Shown here: piece after piece, positions 1 through 9,195 of the stretch
Layout: the number at the start of each line of letters is the position of its first letter
Numbering within the stretch: position 1 is the first letter of the stretch
Assembly (NCBI RefSeq): GCF_009789575.1
Contig: NZ_CP046908.1
Coordinates: forward strand, 2,263,501 to 2,327,500
Length of the DNA: 64,000 bases
Origin: Stappia indica
GTDB lineage: Bacteria > Pseudomonadota > Alphaproteobacteria > Rhizobiales > Stappiaceae
Direction of reading: 5' to 3'
Position numbers and translations under genes: made by a program
The notes under the pieces: generated by a model
The model's database searches: none
What the model saw: only the letters and a program-made list of their open reading frames with translations
What the model was told of the DNA's origin: nothing

Positions 1-1002
1 CGCGACGTCCTTGGCAACCACGGCCAGCACCGCCAGCACCGAGACCGTCAACCCGGTGCCGACCGCCATGGCGAAGGTCGCAGCAACACCCGCCAGCGCC
101 AGCCCCTGCGAGATGGCGAAGACCAGCACCACAAGCGCACCCGTGCAAGGCCGCAGGCCGATGGCGAGAATGACCGACCAGGCACGCGTCAGGGAGAACT
201 CCCCTGTCAGCATCGACGGCGGCGGCGCATGCACATGGCCGCAACTGCCGCAAACCTCGCCCGCCTCGTGGGCGTGGTCATGGTGGTGCGCATGATCGTG
301 GTCGTGATGGTGATGCACATGACCATGACCATGACCATGATCGTGGTGATGATGATCGTGATCGTCGGAGTGATCATGCGTGCAGGCTGCCACTGCCTGC
401 GCACCGAGCGCAACGGGACGGCGCGGCGTCAGCATCGGCTTCAGGATCTTGCGCCAGACCAGATAGGCGCCGAGCAGGGCAACCGCTGCATAGGAGCCGA
501 TCTCGAACCAGCGGGTGGTCTCCGTGATGGCGATCGACGTCATCCGCAGCAGCACGGATGCAATGCCGATCACCGCCACCGCCGTCACCGCCTGGGCAAA
601 GGCGGAGGCGAAGGACAGGGCAATGCCGCGGCGCAGGGTCTCGCCGTTCGCAAGCACGTAGGAGGAAATCACCGCCTTGCCGTGGCCCGGGCCGGCAGCA
701 TGGAAGACGCCATAGAGAAACGACAGGCCCATCAGCCACCAGCCGGCGCTGCCGTCCTCCTTCATCGCCTTGATCGCGGTCGTCAGCGAGGCATAGAAGG
801 CCTTCTGCTGCTGGGCCATCCAACCGAAGAAGCCGGAAAAGATCCCGCCGGGCGCGACGGACGGCTCGACCAGGCCGACACCGAAAGGAGAGGGCGCGGC
901 GAGCGCTGGCATGGCGACAGCAACGACAAGACAGGCAAACGCCAGAAAAACGGCAAGCCGGGACGGGAGGCGAAGGCCAGGACGGATCATCGGATGCCTC
1001 AT
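1..1002 (-). CDS. NicO/RcnA-type metal transporter (ZevB-like), 3' end outside window
   Basis: Inner-membrane divalent-metal permease of the NicO family; 334 codons are visible and the C-terminus lies beyond base 1. The start is an ATG 10 bases after the stop of the upstream DUF1007 gene. A signal-anchor-like hydrophobic stretch covers roughly residues 10-30, followed by membrane segments carrying the NicO hallmark HAAGPGHGKAV (about residues 100-110). A cytoplasmic loop at about residues 206-246 is almost entirely His and Asp and ends in a CGSCGHVH motif, so it probably binds metal. The second half restarts with a GLRPCTGALVVLVFA segment typical of the family. Pairing with DUF1007 is the arrangement of ZevAB of Haemophilus, described as a zinc uptake system. 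RcnA-type nickel/cobalt export is the alternative, and direction and metal cannot be decided from sequence. Confidence 0.87.
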   Translation of the reverse strand, partial: MRHPMIRPGLRLPSRLAVFLAFACLVVAVAMPALAAPSPFGVGLVEPSVAPGGIFSGFFGWMAQQQKAFYASLTTAIKAMKEDGSAGWWLMGLSFLYGVFHAAGPGHGKAVISSYVLANGETLRRGIALSFASAFAQAVTAVAVIGIASVLLRMTSIAITETTRWFEIGSYAAVALLGAYLVWRKILKPMLTPRRPVALGAQAVAACTHDHSDDHDHHHHDHGHGHGHVHHHHDHDHAHHHDHAHEAGEVCGSCGHVHAPPPSMLTGEFSLTRAWSVILAIGLRPCTGALVVLVFAISQGLALAGVAATFAMAVGTGLTVSVLAVLAVVAKDVA

Positions 1003-1012
1003 CGGCAGGGCC

Positions 1013-1663
1013 TCACTTGCAGCCGATCCTTGCGGAATTCGACAGGGTCTCGGTGATCTGCACCAGGTCGGGTGGCAGTTCCCGCTCGCTCTGCGGGATC
1101 GCGGCGAGCGTGGTCGCGGTCTGCGGATCCAGCGGCGGCGGCGGCGTGAAGTCGAGCGTGCAGGTCTTGGGCGCGTCCACCATCGCGAACGGCGTATCCT
1201 GCGTCATCTCGAAGGCGACGAAATAGTTCGGATCGAAGACGTCGAGTTCCACGTTGGAGGCGTCCATGACCCTCGCCTCGCGCAGCGGCAGCGTGAAGAA
1301 CAGGGTCAGCCGGCCACCATAGAAGTCGAGCCAGTATTCGCTCGGCGGTTCGAAGGCGATATCCGCGCCGTCCTGATGCAGGAAGGTGAAGAAGTCGTAC
1401 TCGGCGAGCGACTCCACATTGACCTGCGCCAGCGGCTGCAGTTCCTCGCGGGACAGTTCGCCGTCGCCGTTTTCGTCGAGGCCCTGCACGGCGAAGGCGG
1501 TAAACGCCTCGTCGAAGCTCCACACATGACGCACCGCCGACAGGCGCCCCGCCTCGTCGAAGACCACCTCCGCGCGCGACTCCACGAAGACATGCGGATG
1601 GGCATTGGCCGCACCGGCAAGGCCGGCCGCCAGGGCGGCGGCAATCAGTCCGGTCTTCCACAT
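1013..1663 (-). CDS. DUF1007 family periplasmic protein (ZevA-like)
   Basis: Periplasmic partner of the NicO permease that follows 10 bases downstream. I chose the ATG giving MWKTGLIAAALAAG because it opens directly on a signal peptide and has GGGAG about 13 bases upstream; the frame stays open 18 codons further upstream. Cleavage after ANA (residue 21) would leave a mature N-terminus HPHVF, a possible metal-binding His pair. Residues 63-74 (DENGDGELSREE) form a canonical EF-hand-like loop, so calcium may also bind. Length is 216 residues. The function in metal acquisition is inferred from family and neighbour. Confidence 0.83.
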   Translation of the reverse strand: MWKTGLIAAALAAGLAGAANAHPHVFVESRAEVVFDEAGRLSAVRHVWSFDEAFTAFAVQGLDENGDGELSREELQPLAQVNVESLAEYDFFTFLHQDGADIAFEPPSEYWLDFYGGRLTLFFTLPLREARVMDASNVELDVFDPNYFVAFEMTQDTPFAMVDAPKTCTLDFTPPPPLDPQTATTLAAIPQSERELPPDLVQITETLSNSARIGCK

Positions 1664-2016
1664 GCAGAAAATCACTCCCACGTTCGAATCCGTGTCGCCG
1701 ATATTGGCAAACTTCACGGCAACAGCAAGGCAGATGGCCTGAACGCACCGAGGCCGGCTGCATATGCCGCAGCCGCGCCAGCCGGCGAGGAATGACTATT
1801 TTAGAAAGATTATTTTCCCGGTTTTTTGCAAAGGATAGGATTATTTTTTGAGAAAAATCGAATGATAGCGAAGAGATAAAACCAAAATTCCTGAACCAGC
1901 GACTATATTTTTCTTACTCAGAGATGAGCGATGTCACGAGGACCTCCGCATCACCGCGGCGCTCCCTTTGCGGCATCCGTTGCACGCTGCCCCGACCGGG
2001 GAGGAGGAGACCCGTC
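1664..2016. promoter_or_regulatory. AT-rich divergent intergenic region
   Basis: This stretch separates the leftward DUF1007-NicO pair from the rightward dehydrogenase. About 120 bases (1798-1920) are strikingly AT-rich with runs of T and A, unlike the GC-rich surroundings, so the promoters of both units probably lie here. I could not assign convincing -35/-10 pairs. I saw no clear zinc-uptake-regulator palindrome. GAGGAGGA at 2001-2008 is the ribosome binding site of the dehydrogenase. Confidence 0.5.
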
Positions 2017-3093
2017 ATGAATGCCCCAGTGATCGGCCGCAAGCTTCAGTCGGTGGAGGACGGCATGTTCGATCATCCGGAATTCCGCGGCCACGAGCAG
2101 GTCGTCTTCGGCCACGACCGCGCAAGCGGCCTGTTTACCATCATCGCTGTCCACGACACGCGCCTGGGTCCAGCCCTTGGCGGCTGCCGCATGTGGGCCT
2201 ACGCGAGCAGCGCCGAGGCGCTGACCGACGCGCTGCGCCTGTCGCGCGGCATGACCTACAAGAATGCCCTCGCCGGGCTCGATCTCGGCGGCGGCAAGGC
2301 CGTGATCATCGGCGACGCGCCCAGCGCCAAGACGCCGGACCTGCTCGCCGCGTTCGGGGCACAGGTCGACAGGCTGGGCGGAACCTACATCACCGCCGAG
2401 GATGTCGGCATCAGCGCCCCCGACATGGAGATCGTCGCCACCCGCACCCAGCATGTGCGCGGCACGCGCGCCACGGGCCTTGGCGACCCATCGCCCTACA
2501 CCGCGCTCGGCGTCTTCTGCGGCATCCGTGCAGCACTCCGCCACCGCTTCGGTTCCGACAGCCTGGAGGGGCGCAGGGTCTGCGTCCAGGGCCTAGGCCA
2601 TGTCGGCATGGATCTCGCCGGACAGTTGCACCGCGCGGGCGCACGCCTCGTGCTCGCCGACATCCACAAGCCTTCCCTGGAAGACGCCGTCGTCCGCTTC
2701 GGTGCCGAGGCGGTTGAGGCCGATCACGCCCATGCAGCCGATGTCGACGTCTTCGCGCCTTGCGCCCTTGGCGCCGGGCTCAACGACGACACGATCCCGC
2801 AGATCCGGGCCGGCATCGTCGCGGGTGCGGCCAACAACCAGCTCGCCGAGGAACGCCATGACGAAGCCCTGCGCGAACGCGGCATCCTCTACGCGCCGGA
2901 CTATGCCATCAATGCCGGCGGCGTGATTTCCATCGCGCTGGCGACGCCGGGCGGCGACGACACCTTGGTACGGAGCAAGGTCGAGGCCATCGACGAGACG
3001 CTGACCCGCATCTTCGAGCGGGCCGAACGCCTGTCCCTGCCGACGCAGAAAGTGGCCGATACGCTGGCGGAGGAACGGCTGGCCGCCGCTTGA
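2017..3093 (+). CDS. Leucine dehydrogenase-type Glu/Leu/Phe/Val dehydrogenase
   Basis: NAD-dependent oxidative deaminase of branched-chain or aromatic amino acids. The 358-residue length fits leucine/valine dehydrogenases rather than glutamate dehydrogenase (about 420-450). Motifs seen are LGPALGGCRMW, the substrate-lysine region TYKNALAGLDLGGGKAVI, and a Rossmann segment VCVQGLGHVGMDLA in the second half. The ATG at 2017 has an excellent GAGGAGGA ribosome binding site; the frame is open further upstream but without one. The gene is single and converges on a LysR regulator. Exact substrate (Leu, Val or Phe) is uncertain. Confidence 0.88.
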   Translation: MNAPVIGRKLQSVEDGMFDHPEFRGHEQVVFGHDRASGLFTIIAVHDTRLGPALGGCRMWAYASSAEALTDALRLSRGMTYKNALAGLDLGGGKAVIIGDAPSAKTPDLLAAFGAQVDRLGGTYITAEDVGISAPDMEIVATRTQHVRGTRATGLGDPSPYTALGVFCGIRAALRHRFGSDSLEGRRVCVQGLGHVGMDLAGQLHRAGARLVLADIHKPSLEDAVVRFGAEAVEADHAHAADVDVFAPCALGAGLNDDTIPQIRAGIVAGAANNQLAEERHDEALRERGILYAPDYAINAGGVISIALATPGGDDTLVRSKVEAIDETLTRIFERAERLSLPTQKVADTLAEERLAAA

Positions 3094-3126
3094 ACGGTCA
3101 AAACGGATCGGGAGGCAGGCGCGGGA

Positions 3127-4035
3127 TCAGCAGACCTCGCCCTGCCGCCGCCGCTCGGCGAACCATTCGCTGAGGAAATCGACGAAGGCACGCACCTTGC
3201 CCGACAGGTGACGCCGGTGCGGGTATACGACATAGATCGCCTGCCCTTCGGGGTGAAAGCCTTCGAGCAGCGGCTCGAGCCGCCCATCCGCCAGATCGCG
3301 GTAGACGAAGATATAGGGGATGCGCAGGAACCCGAGACCGGCGACGGCTGCTGCACGTGCCGCCTCGGCGCTGTTCACCTCCACACGGCCCTTCACCGGC
3401 ACGCTGATCCGGTTGCCGTCGACCTGGAACTGCCAGTTGTTCCGGAAGCGATAATTGTTGTCGATGATGCAGGGCAGGCTCGCCAGGTCCTGCGGATGCT
3501 GCGGCCGCCCAAAGCGCGCGATTGCCTCCGGCGATGCGCAGACCACGCCGCGAAACGGCGCCAGCTTGCGGGCGATCAGACTGGAGTCGGTCAGTTCCGC
3601 CACGCGGATCGCCGCATCGAACCCCTCCTCGACCAGATCGACGAACCGGTCCTCCAATCGCAGGTCCACGGAAATCTGCGGCTCGGCGGCCAGGAACGCC
3701 ATGATCGCCGGATTCAGGAAATCGTCGCCCATCGAACGCGGGGCGGAGATCCGCAAGGTGCCGCGCGCTTCCTGGTGGGTGTTCTGGATCGAAGCCTTGA
3801 GGTCGTCGATGCGGGTGAGGATGTCGCTTGCCTCCTTGTAGAAGGCATGGCCGACCTCGGTCATCGAGATCTGGCGGGTGGTGCGGTTGAGAAGCCGGGC
3901 GCCGAGCTCGTCCTCCAGTTCGCCGACATATTTCGAGACCAGCGCCTTGGAGCGGCCCAGCTCGCGTGCTGCGGCCGAAAATCCGCCGGCATCGACCACC
4001 TTAAGGAAGCAGCGCATCCGGCTGAGCGTGTCCAT
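3127..4035 (-). CDS. LysR-family transcriptional regulator
   Basis: 302 residues, normal for LysR. The N-terminal winged helix-turn-helix reads FSAAARELGRSKALVSKYV (about residues 18-36), followed by a type-2 periplasmic-binding-like effector domain. The ALVSKYVGELEDELGARLL region and the RISAPRSMGDDFL start of the effector domain resemble the CrgA/DsdC-like group, often repressors. It is not divergent from an obvious target: it converges with the dehydrogenase and follows the DUF2937 gene in the same direction. Its regulon cannot be inferred. Confidence 0.93.
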   Translation of the reverse strand: MDTLSRMRCFLKVVDAGGFSAAARELGRSKALVSKYVGELEDELGARLLNRTTRQISMTEVGHAFYKEASDILTRIDDLKASIQNTHQEARGTLRISAPRSMGDDFLNPAIMAFLAAEPQISVDLRLEDRFVDLVEEGFDAAIRVAELTDSSLIARKLAPFRGVVCASPEAIARFGRPQHPQDLASLPCIIDNNYRFRNNWQFQVDGNRISVPVKGRVEVNSAEAARAAAVAGLGFLRIPYIFVYRDLADGRLEPLLEGFHPEGQAIYVVYPHRRHLSGKVRAFVDFLSEWFAERRRQGEVC

Positions 4036-4072
4036 GCCGTCCCCCTTGTGCCCAGTCTGCCGCCGAAGCGGC

Positions 4073-4570
4073 TCAGGCGTCCCGTCGCCGGCGCAGCCGC
4101 CGCGTCGCCCTGCCGAAAAGCCCGGCTCCGAACAGCACCGTCAGGAAGCCGCCGGCAGCCGTGACCGCCCCTTCCATCGTCGCCGGCACCGCCGGCTCGA
4201 AGTCCTCGAAAGCGCGGCTGGCGATCTGCGGATCGAGATCGCGCACCATCACGGCGAGCCGGCCGAAGGAGCCGGCATCACGGAAGGCCTCCTGCTGCCG
4301 TTGAAGGCTTGCAAGGCGATCGAGCGCACGCTGCGCCCGCTCGCCCTGGGCCGCGACCAGCCGGTCGGTCGAGTCCTCCAGCCGGTCGATGGCTTCGCCA
4401 GGCGTCAGGCCATGGGCGGCGGCATCGGCGCGGAACTCCTCGACCACTTGGGTGAGCGCATCGATGGCCCCGCCGAGCCGCTGGCGATACTGCTGGGCGA
4501 ATTCCGGGAGCTGGGACGTAGTGACGCCGCCGAGCAGCGCAACTGCCAGTGCCATGGTGCGAGCGATCAT
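4073..4570 (-). CDS. DUF2937 family membrane protein
   Basis: A 165-residue protein with a hydrophobic N-terminal segment (about residues 3-18), a long amphipathic helical middle (QQYRQRLGGAIDALTQVVEE and following), a second hydrophobic segment near residues 135-155, and a very basic tail (RRLRRRR). This layout matches DUF2937, an alphaproteobacterial family of unknown function. It follows the WD40 gene by 24 bases in the same direction, so it may be the last gene of the cobW-WD40 unit. Confidence 0.75.
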   Translation of the reverse strand: MIARTMALAVALLGGVTTSQLPEFAQQYRQRLGGAIDALTQVVEEFRADAAAHGLTPGEAIDRLEDSTDRLVAAQGERAQRALDRLASLQRQQEAFRDAGSFGRLAVMVRDLDPQIASRAFEDFEPAVPATMEGAVTAAGGFLTVLFGAGLFGRATRRLRRRRDA

Positions 4571-4594
4571 GGTCGTCCCTTCCCTTCCAGCGGG

Positions 4595-5569
4595 CTAGAG
4601 CGAGACGAGGCCCGCCTCGCCGGCTTCGGTGCCGAAGGCCAGCTGCGTGCCCTCCTCGTTCCAGGCGAGCGCACTGGCCGCCCCCTCGCCCGGACGCCTG
4701 AGCAATACCTCTTCGCCGTCCGAGAAGCGCGCCATCAGCACCAGTCCGTCCTGGTAGCCGATAGCCACGACCTCCTCGTGCGGATGGCAGGCGACACGCG
4801 TGACGATCTGGTCGCCGCGGGCACCAAGCTGCAGCGGCTGCTGTCCCATCGGCCCGCTCTTTCCGAAGAACGGCCACACGATGGCGGCATTGGCACCGGA
4901 AGTCGCAAGATAGCGCCCCTTCGCCGACCAGCTCATCGAGCGGATCTTGCCGGGATACCCGGTCATCCGCATGTCCTGTCCGTCGGACAGCCGCCAGCCA
5001 TGCAGCGCGTTCTCCTGCATGGTCGTCACCAGATACTTGCCGTCCGGCGAGAATGTGACGTCCTTGTGCGCGCCCTTCCAGTCGAGCTGCTGGGGCGCTG
5101 CCGCCGTGTTGACGAATTGCAGCGTCGCGCCGTCGTACCGGGCGATCGCCAGCCGCAATCCCTTCGGAGCAAAGGCAAGCCCGCCGACGGCGCGGGGTTG
5201 CGAGAAGTCCTTCACGGTGCCGTCGGCCTGGCGAACAAAGGCGCTGCGCCCGGCGCCATAGGCGACCGCGCGCTGCGGACCGGCCGCGAGCATGTCGATC
5301 CACTTGCGCGGCATCTCGGCAAGCGTCTCGACGGTGCCGTCGGCGCCAAGGCACCGCACCGTCCCGTCATCGCCGCCGGACAGCAGCGCATCGCCCTCCA
5401 GCGTGCGGCAGGCGACGAGCAGCCCGCCGTCATGGACGGGGATGCGGCGCTCGCCCGCATCGGTGAGAAGAAGAACGGCACCGTCGCCGGAGGCAAAGGC
5501 CGGCTGCCCCCGGAGGAAGGCAGCCGCCACGACGAAACCGCCCGGATCGAGCGGAGCGACAGAGACCAT
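4595..5569 (-). CDS. WD40-repeat beta-propeller protein
   Basis: About 324 residues with repeated blades ending in WD-like turns (for example VTFSPDGKYLVTT, MSWSAKGRYLATSG, ALAWNEEGTQLAFG). It is expected to be cytoplasmic, since no signal peptide is seen at the chosen ATG (MVSVAPLDPGG). That start lies 5 bases after the CobW stop, indicating translational coupling. A WD40 protein immediately downstream of CobW recurs in rhizobia as far as I recall. A scaffold or client role for the GTPase is an inference. Confidence 0.82.
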   Translation of the reverse strand: MVSVAPLDPGGFVVAAAFLRGQPAFASGDGAVLLLTDAGERRIPVHDGGLLVACRTLEGDALLSGGDDGTVRCLGADGTVETLAEMPRKWIDMLAAGPQRAVAYGAGRSAFVRQADGTVKDFSQPRAVGGLAFAPKGLRLAIARYDGATLQFVNTAAAPQQLDWKGAHKDVTFSPDGKYLVTTMQENALHGWRLSDGQDMRMTGYPGKIRSMSWSAKGRYLATSGANAAIVWPFFGKSGPMGQQPLQLGARGDQIVTRVACHPHEEVVAIGYQDGLVLMARFSDGEEVLLRRPGEGAASALAWNEEGTQLAFGTEAGEAGLVSL

Positions 5570-5574
5570 CCCGC

Positions 5575-6651
5575 TCAGGCCTCGCACGCCTTGAACGCGA
5601 CTTCGAGCGCATCGAAATCGAGCTCGCGGCCGATCACCACCAGGCGGCTGGTGCGGGCTTCCCCGTCCTTCCACTCACGCTGGTGGTCGCCCTCCAGGAT
5701 CATGTGAACGCCCTGCACCACATAGCGCTGCGGATCGTCCTTGAAGGCGATGATGCCCTTGAGCCGCAGGATGTTCGGCCCGTTGACCTGGGTCATGTCG
5801 CCGATCCAGCGGAAGAAGACCTGCGGGTCGAGTTCGCCCGCCGTCATAGACACGCTCTTCACCGAATGCGGTGCGTCATGGTCGTGATGATGGTGGTGAT
5901 CATGTCCGTGATCATGGTCATGATGGTGATGGTCATGGCCGTGATGGTCGTGGTCGTGGCCGCAGTCCGGCCCGCATTCGTGCGTGTGCTCGGCCTCTTC
6001 CAGGAAATGCGGATCGAGCGACAGGATCCGCTCCAGGTCGAAGGCGCCGCGGTTCAGCACCTCGTCCAGCGGAACCGCGCAGCGCTCGCTGCGGATCCGC
6101 TTGGCATAGGGATTGATCGACTGGATGCGAGTCTCGACGGCCTTCAGCTCGTCGGCGGTCACCAGGTCGGTCTTGTTGAGCAGGATCACGTCGGCGAAGG
6201 CGATCTGGTCCTCGGCCTCGTCCGTGTCCGCCAGCCGCTGCAGCACGTGGCGGCAGTCGACGACGGCAACGACCGCATCGAGCTTGGCCTTCGACCGCAC
6301 GTCCTCGTCCATGAAGAAGGTCTGCGCGACCGGGGCCGGATCGGCAACGCCCGTGGTCTCGACCACGATGGCGTCGAAGCTGCCCTTGCGCTTCATCAGG
6401 TTCTCGACGGTGCGGATCAGGTCACCGCGAACGGTGCAACAGATGCAGCCGTTGTTCATCTCGAAGATTTCCTCGTCGGATTCGACGAGCAGGTCGTTGT
6501 CGATACCGATCTCGCCGAACTCGTTGACGATCACCGCATAGCGGGTGCCGTGGTTCTCGCTGAGAATGCGGTTGAGCAGCGTCGTCTTGCCGGCGCCGAG
6601 ATAGCCCGTCAGCACGGTAACGGGGATCTTGCTGTCCTGGGATAGGGTCAT
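5575..6651 (-). CDS. CobW/COG0523-family metallochaperone GTPase
   Basis: G3E GTPase. Walker A is [12 protein letters not shown], the CxCC metal motif appears in [12 protein letters not shown], and the guanine-specificity motif is LLNKTDLV. An exceptionally His/Asp-rich linker (about residues 233-263) precedes the CobW C-terminal domain. Length is 358 residues with the ATG at MTLSQDSK; an upstream in-frame extension lacks family features. Members with a His-rich linker supply zinc or other metals to client proteins. A cobalamin role is less likely, because no cobalamin gene is near. It heads a unit with the WD40 gene (5-base gap). Confidence 0.92.
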   Translation of the reverse strand: MTLSQDSKIPVTVLTGYLGAGKTTLLNRILSENHGTRYAVIVNEFGEIGIDNDLLVESDEEIFEMNNGCICCTVRGDLIRTVENLMKRKGSFDAIVVETTGVADPAPVAQTFFMDEDVRSKAKLDAVVAVVDCRHVLQRLADTDEAEDQIAFADVILLNKTDLVTADELKAVETRIQSINPYAKRIRSERCAVPLDEVLNRGAFDLERILSLDPHFLEEAEHTHECGPDCGHDHDHHGHDHHHHDHDHGHDHHHHHDHDAPHSVKSVSMTAGELDPQVFFRWIGDMTQVNGPNILRLKGIIAFKDDPQRYVVQGVHMILEGDHQREWKDGEARTSRLVVIGRELDFDALEVAFKACEA

Positions 6652-6794
6652 GGCCTTGCCTGTATCTGACTTAGGCGCGGGCCCGGCGAGGATCGCCTGC
6701 CGCGCTTTCCCGTGAATATGGGGTGCGTTACCCATCGCAGTACCGAATTTTCCGCGCCTTGGCAAAATGTGGCGCGCGAGACGGGGCCCGAGCC

Positions 6795-7253
6795 TTAGAG
6801 CAGGAACGGAAAGCCGCCCTCGAGCTTCAAGAGCGCGATCTTGGTCTCACTGCCCCCTTCCCCCGAATACCCGCCGAGACCGCCGGCCGACAGCACCCGG
6901 TGACAGGGAATGATCACCGGGATCGGGTTGGCGCCGCACGCCTGCCCCACCGGCTGGCCAAAGGTGGAGAGCCGGGCCGCAAGGTCGCCATAAGTGCGCG
7001 TCTCGCCATAGGGAATGGCCAGCAACTCGCGAAACACCGACTGCTGGAATTCGTTGCCGGCCGGCGCCAGAGGCAAGTCGAAGCGCGTCAGGTCGCCGGC
7101 GAAATAGCGCCGCAACTGCTCGAGCGCCTCCTCCAGCAGCGGTGACGGCGACGGATCGCGCCGGCGCCCCCAGCCGACGCGCACGACGGCATCGCGCTCG
7201 GCCTCGATCTCGAGAGGGCCGACGGGAGTATCGAGATGGGCAACATCGCTCAC
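6795..7253 (-). CDS. ogt: Methylated-DNA--protein-cysteine methyltransferase (Ogt-type)
   Basis: Suicide repair protein that removes alkyl groups from O6-alkylguanine. The acceptor-cysteine motif IPCHRV is intact near residue 121, preceded by the Asn-hinge region ANPIPVI. The helix-turn-helix region [12 protein letters not shown] is also present. At 152 residues it is a single-domain Ogt without an Ada regulatory part. The start is GTG with GGAG 8 bases upstream; no in-frame ATG is available nearby. The gene stands alone. Confidence 0.93.
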   Translation of the reverse strand: MSDVAHLDTPVGPLEIEAERDAVVRVGWGRRRDPSPSPLLEEALEQLRRYFAGDLTRFDLPLAPAGNEFQQSVFRELLAIPYGETRTYGDLAARLSTFGQPVGQACGANPIPVIIPCHRVLSAGGLGGYSGEGGSETKIALLKLEGGFPFLL

Positions 7254-7409
7254 GACAACCGCTCCGGAAAGTGCAAGGGGAGACCCCCTTCAGGGTCTGG
7301 GCACCAGTCCTCTTCCAAGGGACGTAAGCGCGCGATATCAAGGGTCTCGACGAACCTAACAGACCATGCCGTGCGGGGCGAGATCGCCTGTCCGGTCCCG
7401 GGAGGAACC

Positions 7410-8588
7410 ATGCTGAAAACCATCGAAGGCTTCAACAGGATCGGCGAGGAGAACGCCTTCGCCGTGCTGGCGCGCGCCACCGAACTCGCCCGCACCGGCA
7501 AGGACATCATCAATCTCGGCATCGGCCAACCCGATTTCCGCACGCCCGACCACATCGTCGAGGCGGCGGTGAAGGCGCTGCGCGACGGCCATCACGGCTA
7601 TACGCCGGCAACCGGTATCCTGCCCCTGCGCGAAGGCGTTGCCGCCGACATCGAGAAGCGGACCGGCGTTGCCGTCGATCCCGACAAGGTCGTCGTCGTG
7701 CCGGGCGGCAAGGTCACCATGTTCATGGCGATCCTGATGTTCGGAGAGCCCGGCGCGGAAATCCTCTATCCAGATCCCGGCTTTCCCATCTACCGCTCGA
7801 TGATCGAGTTCACCGGCGCAACGCCGGTGCCGGTGCCGATCCGCGAGGAAAACGACTTCGCCTTCTCCGCGGAGGAAACGCTCGGCCTGCTGACGCCGAA
7901 TACCCGCCTGATCATTCTCAACTCGCCCGCCAACCCGACCGGCGGCGTGACGCCGCGCGCCGAGATCGAGAAGCTGGTGGCCGGCCTTGCCGCACGTCCC
8001 GACATCGCCATCCTGTCGGACGAGATCTACGGCCAGATGACCTATGACGGTGCGGTCCACACCTCGCTGCTGGAGTTCGAGGCGATCCGCGACCGGCTGA
8101 TCCTGCTCGACGGCTGGTCGAAGACCTATGCCATGACCGGCTGGCGCATGGGCTATGCGGTCTGGCCGCAGGTCCTGATCGACAAGGCGCGCAAGCTCGC
8201 GGTCAACTGCTGGTCCTGCGTCAACGCACCGGCCCAATATGCCGGCCTCGCCGCGCTGGAGGGGCCGCAGGATGCGGTCGCCGACATGATGCGGGAGTTC
8301 GACAAGCGCCGGAAGCTGGTGGTGGACGGTCTGAATGCCCTGCCCGGCGTCAGCGCACGCACGCCGATGGGCGCCTTCTACGCCTTTCCCAACATCTCCG
8401 CGACCGGCTGGAAGGCGAAGCCCCTGGCAAGCGCGCTGCTGGAGGAAACCGGCGTTGCCACCATCGGCGGGCCGGATTTCGGCATTCTCGGCGAGGGCTA
8501 TATCCGCCTGTCCTACGCAAACTCGGCCGAAAACATCGCCCGCGCGCTGGAGCGCATGGGCGAGTTCCTGTCGGACAAGGCCAAGTAG
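7410..8588 (+). CDS. Pyridoxal-phosphate aminotransferase, class I/II
   Basis: 392-residue fold-type I aminotransferase (aspartate/aromatic aminotransferase-like group). Motifs are NSPANPTGG, the DEIYGQ loop, the PLP lysine in SKTYAMTGWRMGY (K238) and the C-terminal RLSYANS arginine that binds the substrate carboxylate. The ATG at 7410 has GGAGGA immediately upstream; earlier codons of the frame are not family-like. Substrate is unknown. It is transcribed alone and converges on the AprI-like gene. Confidence 0.9.
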   Translation: MLKTIEGFNRIGEENAFAVLARATELARTGKDIINLGIGQPDFRTPDHIVEAAVKALRDGHHGYTPATGILPLREGVAADIEKRTGVAVDPDKVVVVPGGKVTMFMAILMFGEPGAEILYPDPGFPIYRSMIEFTGATPVPVPIREENDFAFSAEETLGLLTPNTRLIILNSPANPTGGVTPRAEIEKLVAGLAARPDIAILSDEIYGQMTYDGAVHTSLLEFEAIRDRLILLDGWSKTYAMTGWRMGYAVWPQVLIDKARKLAVNCWSCVNAPAQYAGLAALEGPQDAVADMMREFDKRRKLVVDGLNALPGVSARTPMGAFYAFPNISATGWKAKPLASALLEETGVATIGGPDFGILGEGYIRLSYANSAENIARALERMGEFLSDKAK

Positions 8589-8604
8589 GCCCTGAGGCGC
8601 CGGA

Positions 8605-9045
8605 TCAGCGCGCTGTCGGAATGAGCGCCGACAGCGCGACGGCCTGCTCGGGCACGAGGAGCAGGAAAACGCCAGCCGGCGCCACCGAGGCCAGACCCTC
8701 GCTCTCGCCCACATCGAAGGCGGCAAGCACGCTGCCATTGGCGAGCACGAACTCGATGCCGCCCTCCGGCGGCACGCGCCAGCCCAGTTGCGGCAGTTCG
8801 CCGCCGGCCGGGCTCGTGCATGCGCTCATGTCGGCGCGGAAGGCGTCCTGCGGAAAGAGGCCGCCGGCCGCCTCGGCCGTCAGGTCGAGCCGGCAGACGG
8901 TCCCGGACACCTCGTCGATCAGCTGCCAGTGACCTGCGACGCGCGCCTCGACCGGCTGTGCTCCGATGAAGCCGGTGCCGAAGAACACCAGCGAGAACAG
9001 CGTGACGGCGACGAGAACGCCGATCCGTTGCATGTGAAGCGCCAT
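8605..9045 (-). CDS. AprI/Inh-like metalloprotease inhibitor family protein
   Basis: 146-residue exported protein: signal peptide or anchor at about residues 8-28, then a small beta-barrel-like domain beginning AGHWQLIDEVSGTVCRLDL, which resembles AprI/Inh inhibitors of serralysin proteases. Two cysteines (in TVCRLDL and MSACTSP) could form the family's disulfide. No serralysin gene is in the window. A shorter start at MQRIGVL (9033) is possible. The assignment rests on a short motif and is tentative. Confidence 0.6.
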   Translation of the reverse strand: MALHMQRIGVLVAVTLFSLVFFGTGFIGAQPVEARVAGHWQLIDEVSGTVCRLDLTAEAAGGLFPQDAFRADMSACTSPAGGELPQLGWRVPPEGGIEFVLANGSVLAAFDVGESEGLASVAPAGVFLLLVPEQAVALSALIPTAR

Positions 9046-9174
9046 GATCCCGTTCCTGCTTCTGCGAGGCGCGCGCGATGCGCAACCTGGTCCGGCAGCG
9101 GATGAGGGCGGACGGACTCAACCGCTCGTACCGTCATCACCCGGCTGCAATCGGAACAGGATCGGCCGAACCGA

Positions 9175-9189
9175 TTAACGCTTCGTTAA
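9175..9189. repeat. Short perfect palindrome TTAACGCTTCGTTAA
   Basis: A 6-3-6 inverted repeat 6 bases beyond the stop of the hydroxyacid dehydrogenase, in the 150-base gap before the AprI-like gene. It has no T-run after it, so it is not a convincing terminator. It could be an operator or part of a promoter for the AprI-like gene. Confidence 0.3.
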
Positions 9190-9195
9190 GCTTGT

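Noticed and set aside
280..385. CAT/GAT/CAC triplet repetition as a possible DNA repeat or CRISPR-like array
   Set aside because: The repetition is explained by a protein-level His/Asp-rich metal-binding loop; there are no spacers of constant length.
207..413. Met/Ile/Thr-rich small frames over the region 207-413
   Set aside because: They are out-of-frame readings of the His/Asp repeat codons in the NicO loop; the same effect occurs in the CobW His-rich linker near 5870-5990.
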